Part shown: positions 1 through 6,372 of the stretch, in pieces | Layout: each line of letters begins with the position of its first letter | How positions within the stretch are numbered: the first letter of the stretch is position 1 | DNA from: Bacteroidota bacterium | GTDB taxonomy: Bacteria > Bacteroidota > Bacteroidia > Flavobacteriales > Flavobacteriaceae | DNA: 7,943 nt | Direction of reading: 5' to 3' | Assembly: GCA_022601215.1 (NCBI GenBank) | Contig: JAHZIZ010000111.1 | Coordinates: 1-7,943, forward strand | Program-made: the position numbers and the translations under genes | The notes under the pieces: generated by a model | The model's input: the letters and a program-made list of their open reading frames with translations, nothing else | What the model was told of the DNA's origin: nothing | The model's database searches: none

Positions 1-383
1 AACTCTTTATTTGGATCTAAACGCAACCAAAATGATATGGTGCCACTCCATGATTTGGTAGTGTATCCCACATTTTTATGGGCTTTATAAAAAACGGCAG
101 CTGTTTTAGACTCTTTAAAGTGGATGGCATCACCAGTAAGTCCCTCGCCTTCCGCAATAACAATGTTTGAATCATGCAAGCCTTTTATGGCACTAGCTGC
201 TTCTTTATAATTATTGGCTGTATATAAATTTGAATCGCCCAAAGCTATGTTTGCAGTGGTATGTCCATCAAAGGAACTATAAAAAAGTATGTGGTCTTTT
301 AAATAATCATGCTGCGAACAAGAAACGCTAGAGAAAAGCAAAATAGCTGCTATCGAGAGAAATATGGATGTATTGATTTTCAT
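1..383 (-). CDS. LamG/concanavalin A-like domain lipoprotein, 3' end cut by the window edge
   Basis: The visible 127 residues start with a lipoprotein signal: MKIN, a hydrophobic stretch, then a Cys at residue 22 in the context SSVSC-SQ. This fits signal peptidase II processing and attachment to a membrane, probably the outer membrane. The mature part reads like the first strands of a LamG-type jelly roll: an opening ILFYSSFDG, a middle GLTGDAIHF, and the sheet motif SGTISFWLRLDP, which is typical of the LamG_3 (concanavalin A-like) family. Such domains bind carbohydrate or protein ligands outside the cell; the ligand here cannot be told. The start lies 9 bp after the racemase stop with no promoter between, so it is probably the second gene of that operon. 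The protein continues beyond position 1, so additional domains, including a catalytic one, may follow. Confidence 0.8.
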   Translation of the reverse strand, partial: MKINTSIFLSIAAILLFSSVSCSQHDYLKDHILFYSSFDGHTTANIALGDSNLYTANNYKEAASAIKGLHDSNIVIAEGEGLTGDAIHFKESKTAAVFYKAHKNVGYTTKSWSGTISFWLRLDPNKE

Positions 384-392
384 GTTTTTAGT

Positions 393-1109
393 TTAGAGAT
401 TACGAGGGACTGATGTTGTTACTAAGCTCCATTCCATGGCAGAATGAGCGTGAATTTTCCCCGTATCGAATGTGGGTATTTCTATATCCTTTTCTGATAT
501 GAGAATGGGTAATTCTGTGCATCCAAGAATAACTCCTTCCGCACCTTGATCTTCAAGTTCCTTTATGATTGAAATAATTTTTTGCTTTGATGAATTTGTA
601 AATTGCCCTTTGACTAATTCGTTATAAATAATATCATGTACGACTCGCCTACTATGTGGATTAGGAATTATAATGTCTAGTGCAAAGTCATTTATTAGTG
701 TTTTGGTATAGAAATCCTTTTCCATGGTGAATTTAGTACCTAATAAAGCTACTTTTTTCAATCCCTTTTTTTTGATTGAAATCCCAGTAGTAGTTGCAAT
801 ATGTAGAAATGGAATATCAACGTTTTCAGTAATGTATTCGCTTACTAGGTGTATCGTGTTGGTACATAGGATGATAATCTCCGCTCCTGCCCGTTCCAAC
901 TGCTGTGCCGCTTCTTTCATTAGTTCTCCTATTGCCTCCCAATTTCCTTGAAAAGAGAGCCGCTCTATTTCTGCAAAATTAACAGATACCATAATACACT
1001 TGGCAGAATGCGAGCCTCCCAACATATCTTTTGCCTGCGTATTTAGAAACTCATAATATAATTTTGACGATTCCCAACTCATACCTCCTATTAATCCTAT
1101 TGTTTTCAT
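393..1109 (-). CDS. Aspartate/glutamate racemase family protein (YgeA type)
   Basis: A 238-residue cytoplasmic protein of the PLP-independent Asp/Glu racemase superfamily, which interconverts L and D acidic amino acids with two thiol or thiol-like acid/base residues on opposite sides of the alpha carbon. It opens with MKTIGLIGGMSWESS, near-identical to E. coli YgeA. The first active-site loop is LCTNTIH (Cys82, Thr83) and the second is LGCTELP (Cys197). By alignment from memory, the usual first catalytic Cys is Thr83 here, as described for the L-Asp/Glu-specific E. coli enzyme. The frame stays open upstream to 1187, but I chose the ATG at 1109 because it gives the family's usual length and N-terminus and because a -7 promoter box lies at 1134-1141, inside the longer version. 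It leads an apparent operon with the lipoprotein and is divergent from a LysR-type regulator. Substrate preference is inferred. Confidence 0.9.
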   Translation of the reverse strand: MKTIGLIGGMSWESSKLYYEFLNTQAKDMLGGSHSAKCIMVSVNFAEIERLSFQGNWEAIGELMKEAAQQLERAGAEIIILCTNTIHLVSEYITENVDIPFLHIATTTGISIKKKGLKKVALLGTKFTMEKDFYTKTLINDFALDIIIPNPHSRRVVHDIIYNELVKGQFTNSSKQKIISIIKELEDQGAEGVILGCTELPILISEKDIEIPTFDTGKIHAHSAMEWSLVTTSVPRNL

Positions 1110-1133
1110 ATACTTAATTAACTTTTGTAGTAC

Positions 1134-1141
1134 CAAAGTTA
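1134..1141 (-). promoter_or_regulatory. -7 promoter box for the racemase operon
   Basis: Read on the minus strand this is TAACTTTG, a perfect match to the Bacteroidota -7 consensus TAnnTTTG. It ends 24 bp before the ATG at 1109, giving a predicted leader of roughly 18-20 nt. No good TTG -33 element is seen at the usual spacing, which would suit an activator-dependent promoter. Confidence 0.5.
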
Positions 1142-1193
1142 TTGATTGTGGTCGATGTTGCATTGTATTGAAATTGAGGTAACTCAAAGCCTA

Positions 1194-1210
1194 GTTGAAA
1201 ATATTTCAAC
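1194..1210. promoter_or_regulatory. Palindromic LysR-type (T-N11-A) operator candidate
   Basis: The site GTTGAAAATATTTCAAC has 7-bp arms around a 3-bp centre and contains the LysR-family T-N11-A pattern symmetrically (TGA...TCA). Its centre lies about 74 bp upstream of the predicted racemase transcription start, close to the usual activator recognition site near -65, and about 44 bp upstream of the regulator's own ATG. It is the best candidate binding site for the adjacent LysR-type protein. A second, weaker repeat, GATAAC at 1211-1216 with GTTATC at 1231-1236, follows it and overlaps the regulator's -7 box, which could allow autorepression. Confidence 0.5.
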
Positions 1211-1232
1211 GATAACATATAGCTAAGGTTGT

Positions 1233-1240
1233 TATCTTTG
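1233..1240 (+). promoter_or_regulatory. -7 promoter box for the LysR-type regulator, abutting its start codon
   Basis: TATCTTTG matches TAnnTTTG exactly and ends only 5 bp before the ATG at 1246. With normal spacing, transcription would begin at or within a base or two of the A of the start codon, predicting a leaderless mRNA. No clear -33 TTG is present at the usual distance. Confidence 0.45.
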
Positions 1241-1245
1241 TATGC

Positions 1246-2136
1246 ATGGAACTCAGATACTTCAGATTAATAAAGACAATTGCAGAAGAAGGTAGTATTG
1301 CCAATGCAACGGAACGTTTGTTTTTAACACAGTCGGCATTGAGTCATCAACTTCGTGAATTAGAAGAACGATTAGGTTTTAAAGTCTTCCATAGAACCAG
1401 AAATAAATGGGAACTCACCCAAGAAGGCTCAGAACTATATACTTTAGCCAACAAACTATTTAATACGATCGATGAGGGATTTAGTAACATAAAGCACATC
1501 GTAGAAGGATCTAAAGGCGCCATTAAATTAAGTGCAGAATGCCAGTCATTTTTTCAAGCGATTCCTAGTTTTATTCAAAAAATGGGTATCCTCTATCCTG
1601 AAATTTCTATCGATGTCACTTTGGGCGCCACACATGAAATTATCTCTCAGGTGTTATCAAATGAGATTGATATTGCGATTGTTACATCGAAGCCAGTTGC
1701 CGAAGAATTAAAAAGTATTAAAGTATTCGAGGATGAGATATTTGCAGTGATACATCAGGAGAATTCATTGCATGGTCATGATTATTTGGAGGCGAGTCAT
1801 TTTCAAGATATTCACTTATTAATTAACTCTTTCCCATTAGAAGGGGTATCCGTTTATGATCATTTTTTAAAGGAATTTAAAATTATTCCAAAAAGGATTT
1901 CTGCAATTCCTTTTACCGAAATTACTATATCCATGATTGAGGCAAATATGGGAATTATGTGCGCTCCTAAATGGCAATTATCACGTTTTAAATTGTCAAA
2001 AGAGATACAATTTAAACGTATAAGTATTAATGGTTTAAAAAGGAAACATTATTTAGTTGTTAGAAGGAGAGATCTAGCTAAAAAGTACATACATGATTTT
2101 ATCACAAGTTTTCAAGAAGAGTTTTTAGACATGTAA
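1246..2136 (+). CDS. LysR-family transcriptional regulator, MetR-like
   Basis: A 296-residue DNA-binding regulator of normal LysR-family length. Residues 1-60 form the winged helix-turn-helix, with GSIANATERLFLTQSALSHQ as the recognition region and LGFKVFHRTRN as the wing. About residues 90-290 are the periplasmic-binding-protein-like effector domain. Several stretches resemble MetR rather than other LysR members: LTQSALSHQLRELEERLGF, AECQSFF early in the effector domain, and ISMIEANMGIMCAPKW near its end. MetR responds to homocysteine, but the effector here is unknown. The protein is divergent from the racemase operon across 136 bp with a T-N11-A palindrome, so regulation of the racemase genes and itself is the simplest inference. 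The start at 1246 gives the family N-terminus MELRYFRLI. No downstream gene shares its strand closely, so it is probably monocistronic. Confidence 0.92.
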   Translation: MELRYFRLIKTIAEEGSIANATERLFLTQSALSHQLRELEERLGFKVFHRTRNKWELTQEGSELYTLANKLFNTIDEGFSNIKHIVEGSKGAIKLSAECQSFFQAIPSFIQKMGILYPEISIDVTLGATHEIISQVLSNEIDIAIVTSKPVAEELKSIKVFEDEIFAVIHQENSLHGHDYLEASHFQDIHLLINSFPLEGVSVYDHFLKEFKIIPKRISAIPFTEITISMIEANMGIMCAPKWQLSRFKLSKEIQFKRISINGLKRKHYLVVRRRDLAKKYIHDFITSFQEEFLDM

Positions 2137-2194
2137 AACAGTTCAATAGCTTGTACTATCACTTTTACTAATTCATAACCTCTTTTGGGAGTCA

Positions 2195-2635
2195 CTAGGT
2201 TTTGGGTCCTAACATTTCAATATACTTTACATTTACCTAAAGTACATCACCATTTTCAAAATTGTCTGAACCCATATTTCAATTGAAAAAAAGATATTTA
2301 CCATTTGGGGTCTCCGAGGCGGTTACTTCCAAAGTTCCTGTATTTATTTTATCTCCTAATTTTAGTGTTGTTTCCCATGAACCATCCGTTTGTTTAAAAC
2401 TAATATAGATATCAGTATCACCATTTCCACCTTCTCTTATAATATGAAATATAAGATAGTACTCGTCCGGGGCAATATAAGGGTGAAAACTCTTACCGCC
2501 GTTTATATGTTTGCTAAATAATTTTGGATCTTGACGGTTGCCAACTATTAATTGCGAATACCGAATAGTTCCACTACCATCATCAATTAACTCATCAAAG
2601 AAGTACACTTCTTCAGCCGAGATATTTCCCGTTTA
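2195..2635 (-). pseudogene. Decayed PD40 (TolB-like beta-propeller) protein fragment
   Basis: The uninterrupted core (2279-2632) encodes a C-terminal piece of a WD40-like/PD40 propeller protein. Recognisable blades are AEEVYFFDE, then SFHPYIAPDEYYLIF, DTDIYISFKQTDGSW with LGDKINTG, and TPNGKYLFFN. Family members are normally several hundred residues, with earlier blades and an export signal. Here the frame upstream hits TAA at 2635-2633 and TGA at 2641-2639 with no recognisable protein beyond. Downstream, a TGA (2281-2279) is followed in the same frame by NMGSDNFENGDVL, a TAG (2239-2237), then VNVKYIEMLGPKT and a final TAG at 2197-2195. That tail resembles the usual family ending (a DIYWV-type motif, then an IEELKP-like stretch), with the TAG where Trp is expected. 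There is no ATG at the front; the only early start is a GTG at 2608. I read this as a truncated gene with two nonsense mutations. Confidence 0.75.
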
Positions 2636-2692
2636 GTTTCAATTATATAAGAACAATTATTCCTTCTAAATACTGGTTAAGGATGCGTTAAG

Positions 2693-2724
2693 AACCATCT
2701 TAGTAAAGGAAAGTAACGATGGTT
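2693..2724. repeat. Inverted repeat in the spacer upstream of the small lipoprotein
   Basis: AACCATC at 2693-2699 is matched by GATGGTT at 2718-2724, with an 18-nt spacer; a G-T wobble extends the stem by one. There is no T-tract, so it is a poor terminator. It lies about 60 bp upstream of the lipoprotein promoter candidate. It may be chance in this AT-rich spacer. Confidence 0.25.
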
Positions 2725-2781
2725 TATTGAATGAAATTTAGATCCATTTACCTTACCAATCTAATCTTGGCACAAAGTATG

Positions 2782-2814
2782 TTTGTAACAATCTCCATTT
2801 CTATTGTATATTTA
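2782..2814 (+). promoter_or_regulatory. Candidate promoter of the small lipoprotein gene
   Basis: A TTTG at 2782-2785 is followed after 21 bp by TATATTTA at 2807-2814, one base off the -7 consensus TAnnTTTG. The spacing fits the Bacteroidota primary sigma factor. The predicted start near 2821 would give a leader of about 44 nt before the ATG at 2865. Confidence 0.45.
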
Positions 2815-2864
2815 CCTTAAATCAAACACATAAAATAGTTCATTCACTTTATAATCATAATACG

Positions 2865-3197
2865 ATGCTTGTTAAAAAAACATTTCTAATTACCATATCC
2901 ATGTCGCTACTATTTATAGCTTGTAAGAGTAAAACAGGATCGGTAACCGATGCCAGTACGACTACCAATACTTATGAAGACGCAATTATTAGAAATTATG
3001 GGGATCGTTCTTTAGATGGATGCGGATGGGTCGTTGATGTCTCTTCTACCATTTATATGCCTACCAATTTGAGCGCTGACTTTTATGAAGATGGGTTGCC
3101 TGTTAGAATTAAATTTGAGGAATTAGCACGTGTTAATTGTGGATTAGTTAAAGATGCACATCTCTCTATGCGGATTGAAGACATTCAAAAGAAATAA
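2865..3197 (+). CDS. Small lipoprotein of unknown function
   Basis: A 110-residue exported lipoprotein. A basic N-terminus (MLVKK) and a hydrophobic helix lead to the lipobox LFIAC, with the lipidated Cys at residue 20. A short Lys/Ser/Thr-rich linker (about 21-37) follows, which is the usual tether in Bacteroidota. The folded part, about residues 40-110, contains GCGWVVDV near its start (Cys53), YMPTNL, then LPVRIKFEEL and VNCG (Cys92), and ends in a charged MRIEDIQKK. The alternating hydrophobic pattern suggests a small beta-rich domain, and the two remaining cysteines could form a disulphide. I recognise the general CGW...CG layout from small flavobacterial lipoproteins but cannot assign a function. 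It has its own promoter candidate and converges on the protease gene with a shared terminator, so it is probably monocistronic. Confidence 0.8.
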   Translation: MLVKKTFLITISMSLLFIACKSKTGSVTDASTTTNTYEDAIIRNYGDRSLDGCGWVVDVSSTIYMPTNLSADFYEDGLPVRIKFEELARVNCGLVKDAHLSMRIEDIQKK

Positions 3198-3286
3198 TGT
3201 AATTAGTACTAAGCCATAAACACTTCTTCGAGTAATAATGAAAGTATTAGAAGATAGTTTAAATACGTTACAATAATAACAACAAT

Positions 3287-3318
3287 AAAAAAGGGCTGTC
3301 CGAATGGACAGCCCTTTT
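3287..3318. terminator. Bidirectional Rho-independent terminator
   Basis: Six A (3287-3292), then GGGCTGTCC, loop GAAT, GGACAGCCC and four T (3315-3318). The 9-bp GC-rich stem is perfect and extends to 13 bp with the A/T flanks. It sits between two converging genes: 89 bp after the small lipoprotein stop and 20 bp after the protease stop. The minus-strand U-tract is the longer one, so it should terminate the protease transcript best. Confidence 0.92.
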
Positions 3319-3338
3319 AGTATTACTATAAACAGTGT

Positions 3339-5420
3339 TTACTGTATAATAAGTTGTTTCACTATTTTACCTTCAGCACCTTGAATTACCGCAAAGTAAT
3401 TAGAAGCAGATAGTTCTGAAACATCAATTGTTCGTTCTATACCCATCTCGTTTAGATCCACCAATTTAATTAGCCTTCCAGCTATATCATAAATTGAAAT
3501 GGATTCTAAAGCTAGGTTCTCAGGATTACTAACAAATAAAGTCTCAACGGCTGGATTTGGATATAATACCAGACTTGATAAAATTGAATTGTCATCCAAT
3601 CCTAATACTTCTTCTTCTACTGTAATTTCAAAAGTACAAGACTCTACAACTCCATCGGTTATTAATACATTAATTGTAATAACGTGTACACCTATTTCTA
3701 ATTCGTTACCTGGATTCGGGTTTTGAGAAGAAGCAAGGAAAGGCGCTTGGTCACAAATAGCCGAGGCAAGTGTGAAATCATCTTGGAAGTCCTCAAGCAC
3801 GTAATTAGTTCCTGCAGGAACACTCACTGTTAAGTCATCAGGACAAGAAAGAACCACTTCTGTTCCATCGATTACTTCCACATAAGATATACATGTACTT
3901 ACTAATCCATCTGTATCAGTTACCGTCAATGTAACATCTTTATAACCAACATCAGCACAAGTTAACGTAGTAACATCAATAGACATAGAGTCTATTCCAT
4001 CATCGTCATAACTTCCACCTTCAATATCTGACAACTCTATAGTTGCTTCTCCATTGGTATCTAAAGTAACGATGTGTGTTTTACAAACGGCAGTTGGTGG
4101 GATCAATACTGGCTCTTCTTCTAAACAATTACCGTCTTCCAGTATATTATTCATTATAACCGCTAAAGGCTGAGGGCCAAATCCTAAATTGAAGTCAATA
4201 CCTACATTAGTATTACCACAGTAACTCATAATTGTACCACCTCCGGCTGGGTTTCCTGGCAATGGACAACCACCTTCAGTAAATCCAGAACAACTGTCAA
4301 TCGCAGTATCGTCTCCATTCCAAACACAAGCATGGGTATGTCTCGAACCTAATAGGTGACCCATTTCGTGTGAAATTAGATATACGTTAAATGAATATAA
4401 AGGAACGTCTTGTACGTTCGTTCCAGCTAAACCAGAATAGCATAAACTAGCATCAGAATTATTAGGACAAATTCCTGAAAATCCTGCAGCAATTCCACCA
4501 AAGTTCTGCATCATCACTAAATGACCTAGATCTCCATTTAGGAAATCTGTTTGAGCCGCAAATTTTCCCAATTGACTTGAGGAATCTCCACCGTTATATG
4601 GATCAGGATTTACCCAGATCATCATGTTCGATGTTCTTGCGATAATTCCATCATTTGAATACAAGATGTAACTTTGAGTAAATAAGTTTGTTAAAAAAGC
4701 CACTGTGTTTGGAAGGTTCTGACCAAAAGTGTTATAAACACTTTGACCCGCTTCAACATAAACATCTACAATGTCTCCAGGATCTGACTCTTGCGTAGGA
4801 GCAGTTAATTGCTCTACCGTATAGCCAACTCCATCATCTTCCATGGAACAGTTGAAATCAAAGGATACGTTTAAATCACTATCCTTATAAATGATATGTT
4901 CAACATCTGAGCTTCTAATTTTGCCCAAAGTATAATTTCCATCACTGTTAGCGATAAAACCACTAATCTGAGATTCGTAAATACTTATGGCTACCAAAGA
5001 ATGTTCATTTCCAGAGATAACACCTTTATAGTGTTTCCCAAAATCAACTTCGTTGGTAATATCCTGCCCAGTGTCGGTAACCGCCTTAAAGTCAGGAGCA
5101 AATACTTCCACCTGCATTAAATCAACGGTCACAGTTTCTCCATTAGATTTAAATGGTAAACTAAGACTCATTTGTTCTGGATTTTGAGCCAAAAGACTCT
5201 GAAAACTTGATTGGTCTAATGTGAAAACCACACCGTCGCTAACCGTTTCCGCATAATCTGCCGAGACATTTTTTGTCAATGCATTGTGAACTTCAAAAGA
5301 TTGAAATTCTGTATTATCGGCTTTTGCCTCGGTAATCGCTTGTGAAACCTTACCCGGCTTGTGTACTTGGGCCAATGCTATCATTGGCATCATAAGAAGT
5401 AAAAAAATAGTTTTTTTCAT
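3339..5420 (-). CDS. Secreted reprolysin-like zinc metalloprotease with T9SS sorting domain
   Basis: A 693-residue exported protease. A signal peptide (1-17, ending ALA before Gln18) precedes a propeptide of about 195 residues. The catalytic domain is about 215-433. It carries the metzincin zinc site HEMGHLLGSRH (His351, Glu352, His355, His361) and the Met-turn GTIMSYC (Met398), with several cysteines (318, 327, 365, 377, 385, 401) that could form disulphides. Two Ig-like, HYR-type modules follow (about 441-518 and 520-603). The end (about 618-693) is a type A T9SS sorting domain: LVLYPNPAVETL, ISIYDIAGRLIK, then YFAVIQ and KQLIIQ. The protein should cross the outer membrane by T9SS, lose the tail, and act at the surface or in the medium on protein substrates. 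The propeptide has one Cys (191), which could act as a cysteine switch; that is inference. It stands alone, with a strong terminator behind it. Confidence 0.94.
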   Translation of the reverse strand: MKKTIFLLLMMPMIALAQVHKPGKVSQAITEAKADNTEFQSFEVHNALTKNVSADYAETVSDGVVFTLDQSSFQSLLAQNPEQMSLSLPFKSNGETVTVDLMQVEVFAPDFKAVTDTGQDITNEVDFGKHYKGVISGNEHSLVAISIYESQISGFIANSDGNYTLGKIRSSDVEHIIYKDSDLNVSFDFNCSMEDDGVGYTVEQLTAPTQESDPGDIVDVYVEAGQSVYNTFGQNLPNTVAFLTNLFTQSYILYSNDGIIARTSNMMIWVNPDPYNGGDSSSQLGKFAAQTDFLNGDLGHLVMMQNFGGIAAGFSGICPNNSDASLCYSGLAGTNVQDVPLYSFNVYLISHEMGHLLGSRHTHACVWNGDDTAIDSCSGFTEGGCPLPGNPAGGGTIMSYCGNTNVGIDFNLGFGPQPLAVIMNNILEDGNCLEEEPVLIPPTAVCKTHIVTLDTNGEATIELSDIEGGSYDDDGIDSMSIDVTTLTCADVGYKDVTLTVTDTDGLVSTCISYVEVIDGTEVVLSCPDDLTVSVPAGTNYVLEDFQDDFTLASAICDQAPFLASSQNPNPGNELEIGVHVITINVLITDGVVESCTFEITVEEEVLGLDDNSILSSLVLYPNPAVETLFVSNPENLALESISIYDIAGRLIKLVDLNEMGIERTIDVSELSASNYFAVIQGAEGKIVKQLIIQ

Positions 5421-5445
5421 AGTAACTTAGTTAAAAATCAGTGTC

Positions 5446-5453
5446 TAAAGATA
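5446..5453 (-). promoter_or_regulatory. Weak -7 box candidate for the protease gene
   Basis: The minus strand reads TATCTTTA, one base from TAnnTTTG, and ends 25 bp before the protease ATG at 5420. No -33 TTG is visible at the expected distance, so this is only a position-based suggestion. Confidence 0.25.
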
Positions 5454-5467
5454 TCTATAAATATTTT

Positions 5468-5629
5468 ATGGATACTTATTTTCATATAATTTTTGTCGTT
5501 AAAGTTAAAAACCGACTACCTATTCTTTATGTGACAGTTTATTTCAAGGAAGTCTATCCATCAAAGTATAACCGATACAGAGGTTACAAAATTGAAATGA
5601 ATCGCTCGACTTATTACTTAGTCCCCTAA
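5468..5629 (+). pseudogene. Possible remnant of an IS200/REP-type (Y1) transposase N-terminus
   Basis: This short frame, within the 246-bp spacer between the protease start and the response regulator stop, begins MDTYFHIIFVVKVKNRLPIL. That resembles the first beta strand of Y1 transposases and REP-associated transposases (typically a Y-x-H-I-V-F-x-x-K start, then an NR-x-P-I-L type motif). The similarity ends there. The later HUH motif and the catalytic Tyr are not recognisable, and the frame stops after 53 codons against an expected 130-200. No terminal hairpins were found. It could be a fossil or a chance match in non-coding DNA. It has no evident promoter or start signal and is unlikely to be an active gene. 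Confidence 0.22.
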
Positions 5630-5666
5630 TTTATTATTTGCCCTGATATATCTATAATAGGCGGCT

Positions 5667-6371
5667 TTATATTCTATCCAAAACAGATTTTCGATATGAC
5701 TTTCCAATGGGCAGCTTCTCATCATTCTGTAGTACAATTTGGTTCCCATCAATCAATTTTATTGAATTAAAATTTATTACGTAAGACTTATGAATACGTA
5801 AAAAGTTATCTGGAAGCTTTGTTAAGAAATCTGACAAGCTTTGCGGAGTTAAGATCATCTTATCGGTATAGATCTTAACATAATTTCCATAGGCCTCTAT
5901 ATGTGAAATAACATCTAGATTAATTTTAATAATTTTCTTATCACTTTTCACAAATAGGAATTCAGGCATCCTATTTTCTTGAGTTAGTTCAGGGGTCCTA
6001 ATATGATCGACCTCTCCTTCCGCTTTAATTTTCATGACAGCTTTCAAAAAGCGCTCTAAGGAAAAAGGTTTAAGTAAATAATCTGTTACTGACAGTTCAA
6101 ACCCTTCTACCGCGTATTCACTATAAGCAGTGGTAATAATAACATTCGGTTTGCTATGCATTGTTTTAAGTAAACTTAAACCAGAAAGTTTAGGCATATT
6201 AATGTCTAGAAACAAGATGTCCACGGTGCGGTTTTGTAAAACTTCCATCACTTCAAAGGCATTTTTACAAGTAGCAACGAGTGCTAAAGAAGGCGTGTCG
6301 GTTATATAATTTTCCAAAATTTGACGTGCAATAGGCTCATCATCTGCTATAATACAATGTAGCTTTTTCAT
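5667..6371 (-). CDS. LytTR-family response regulator
   Basis: A 234-residue two-component regulator. The receiver domain (about 1-120) has the acidic pair Asp10/Asp11, the phospho-acceptor Asp56 in LFLDINMP, the switch region VIITTAYSEYA (Thr80/Thr81) and the conserved Lys101 in YLLKPF. About residues 136-234 are a LytTR DNA-binding domain, shown by HIEAYGNYVKIYT, RIHKSYVINF and the closing LPIGKSYRKSV. It should bind promoter DNA when phosphorylated by the kinase encoded just upstream. The frame can be extended to a TTG at 6383, but the ATG at 6371 gives the normal start MKKLHCIIADDEP and lies one base after the kinase stop, implying translational coupling. No clear terminator follows before the protease gene. 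Targets are not known; the palindromes before the kinase and the divergent exported protein are candidates. Confidence 0.93.
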   Translation of the reverse strand: MKKLHCIIADDEPIARQILENYITDTPSLALVATCKNAFEVMEVLQNRTVDILFLDINMPKLSGLSLLKTMHSKPNVIITTAYSEYAVEGFELSVTDYLLKPFSLERFLKAVMKIKAEGEVDHIRTPELTQENRMPEFLFVKSDKKIIKINLDVISHIEAYGNYVKIYTDKMILTPQSLSDFLTKLPDNFLRIHKSYVINFNSIKLIDGNQIVLQNDEKLPIGKSYRKSVLDRI

Positions 6372-6372
6372 A

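Noticed and set aside
724..951. Open plus-strand frame of 75 codons inside the racemase
   Set aside because: It is the antisense shadow of a strongly supported gene and has no recognisable protein features.
1110..1187. N-terminal extension of the racemase to an upstream ATG
   Set aside because: It adds 26 residues not found in the family, covers a perfect -7 promoter box, and the internal ATG at 1109 gives the conserved MKTIGLIGGMSWES start.
2137..2194. Terminator after the LysR-type gene
   Set aside because: No stem-loop with a T-tract could be found in this stretch.
3499..3726. Open plus-strand frame of 75 codons opposite the protease C-terminus
   Set aside because: It is antisense to the well-supported HYR and T9SS sorting domains and has no family resemblance.
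5640..5666. Possible terminator after the response regulator
   Set aside because: Only a short GCC/GGC pairing with a long AT-rich loop is present and there is no U-tract on the minus strand.
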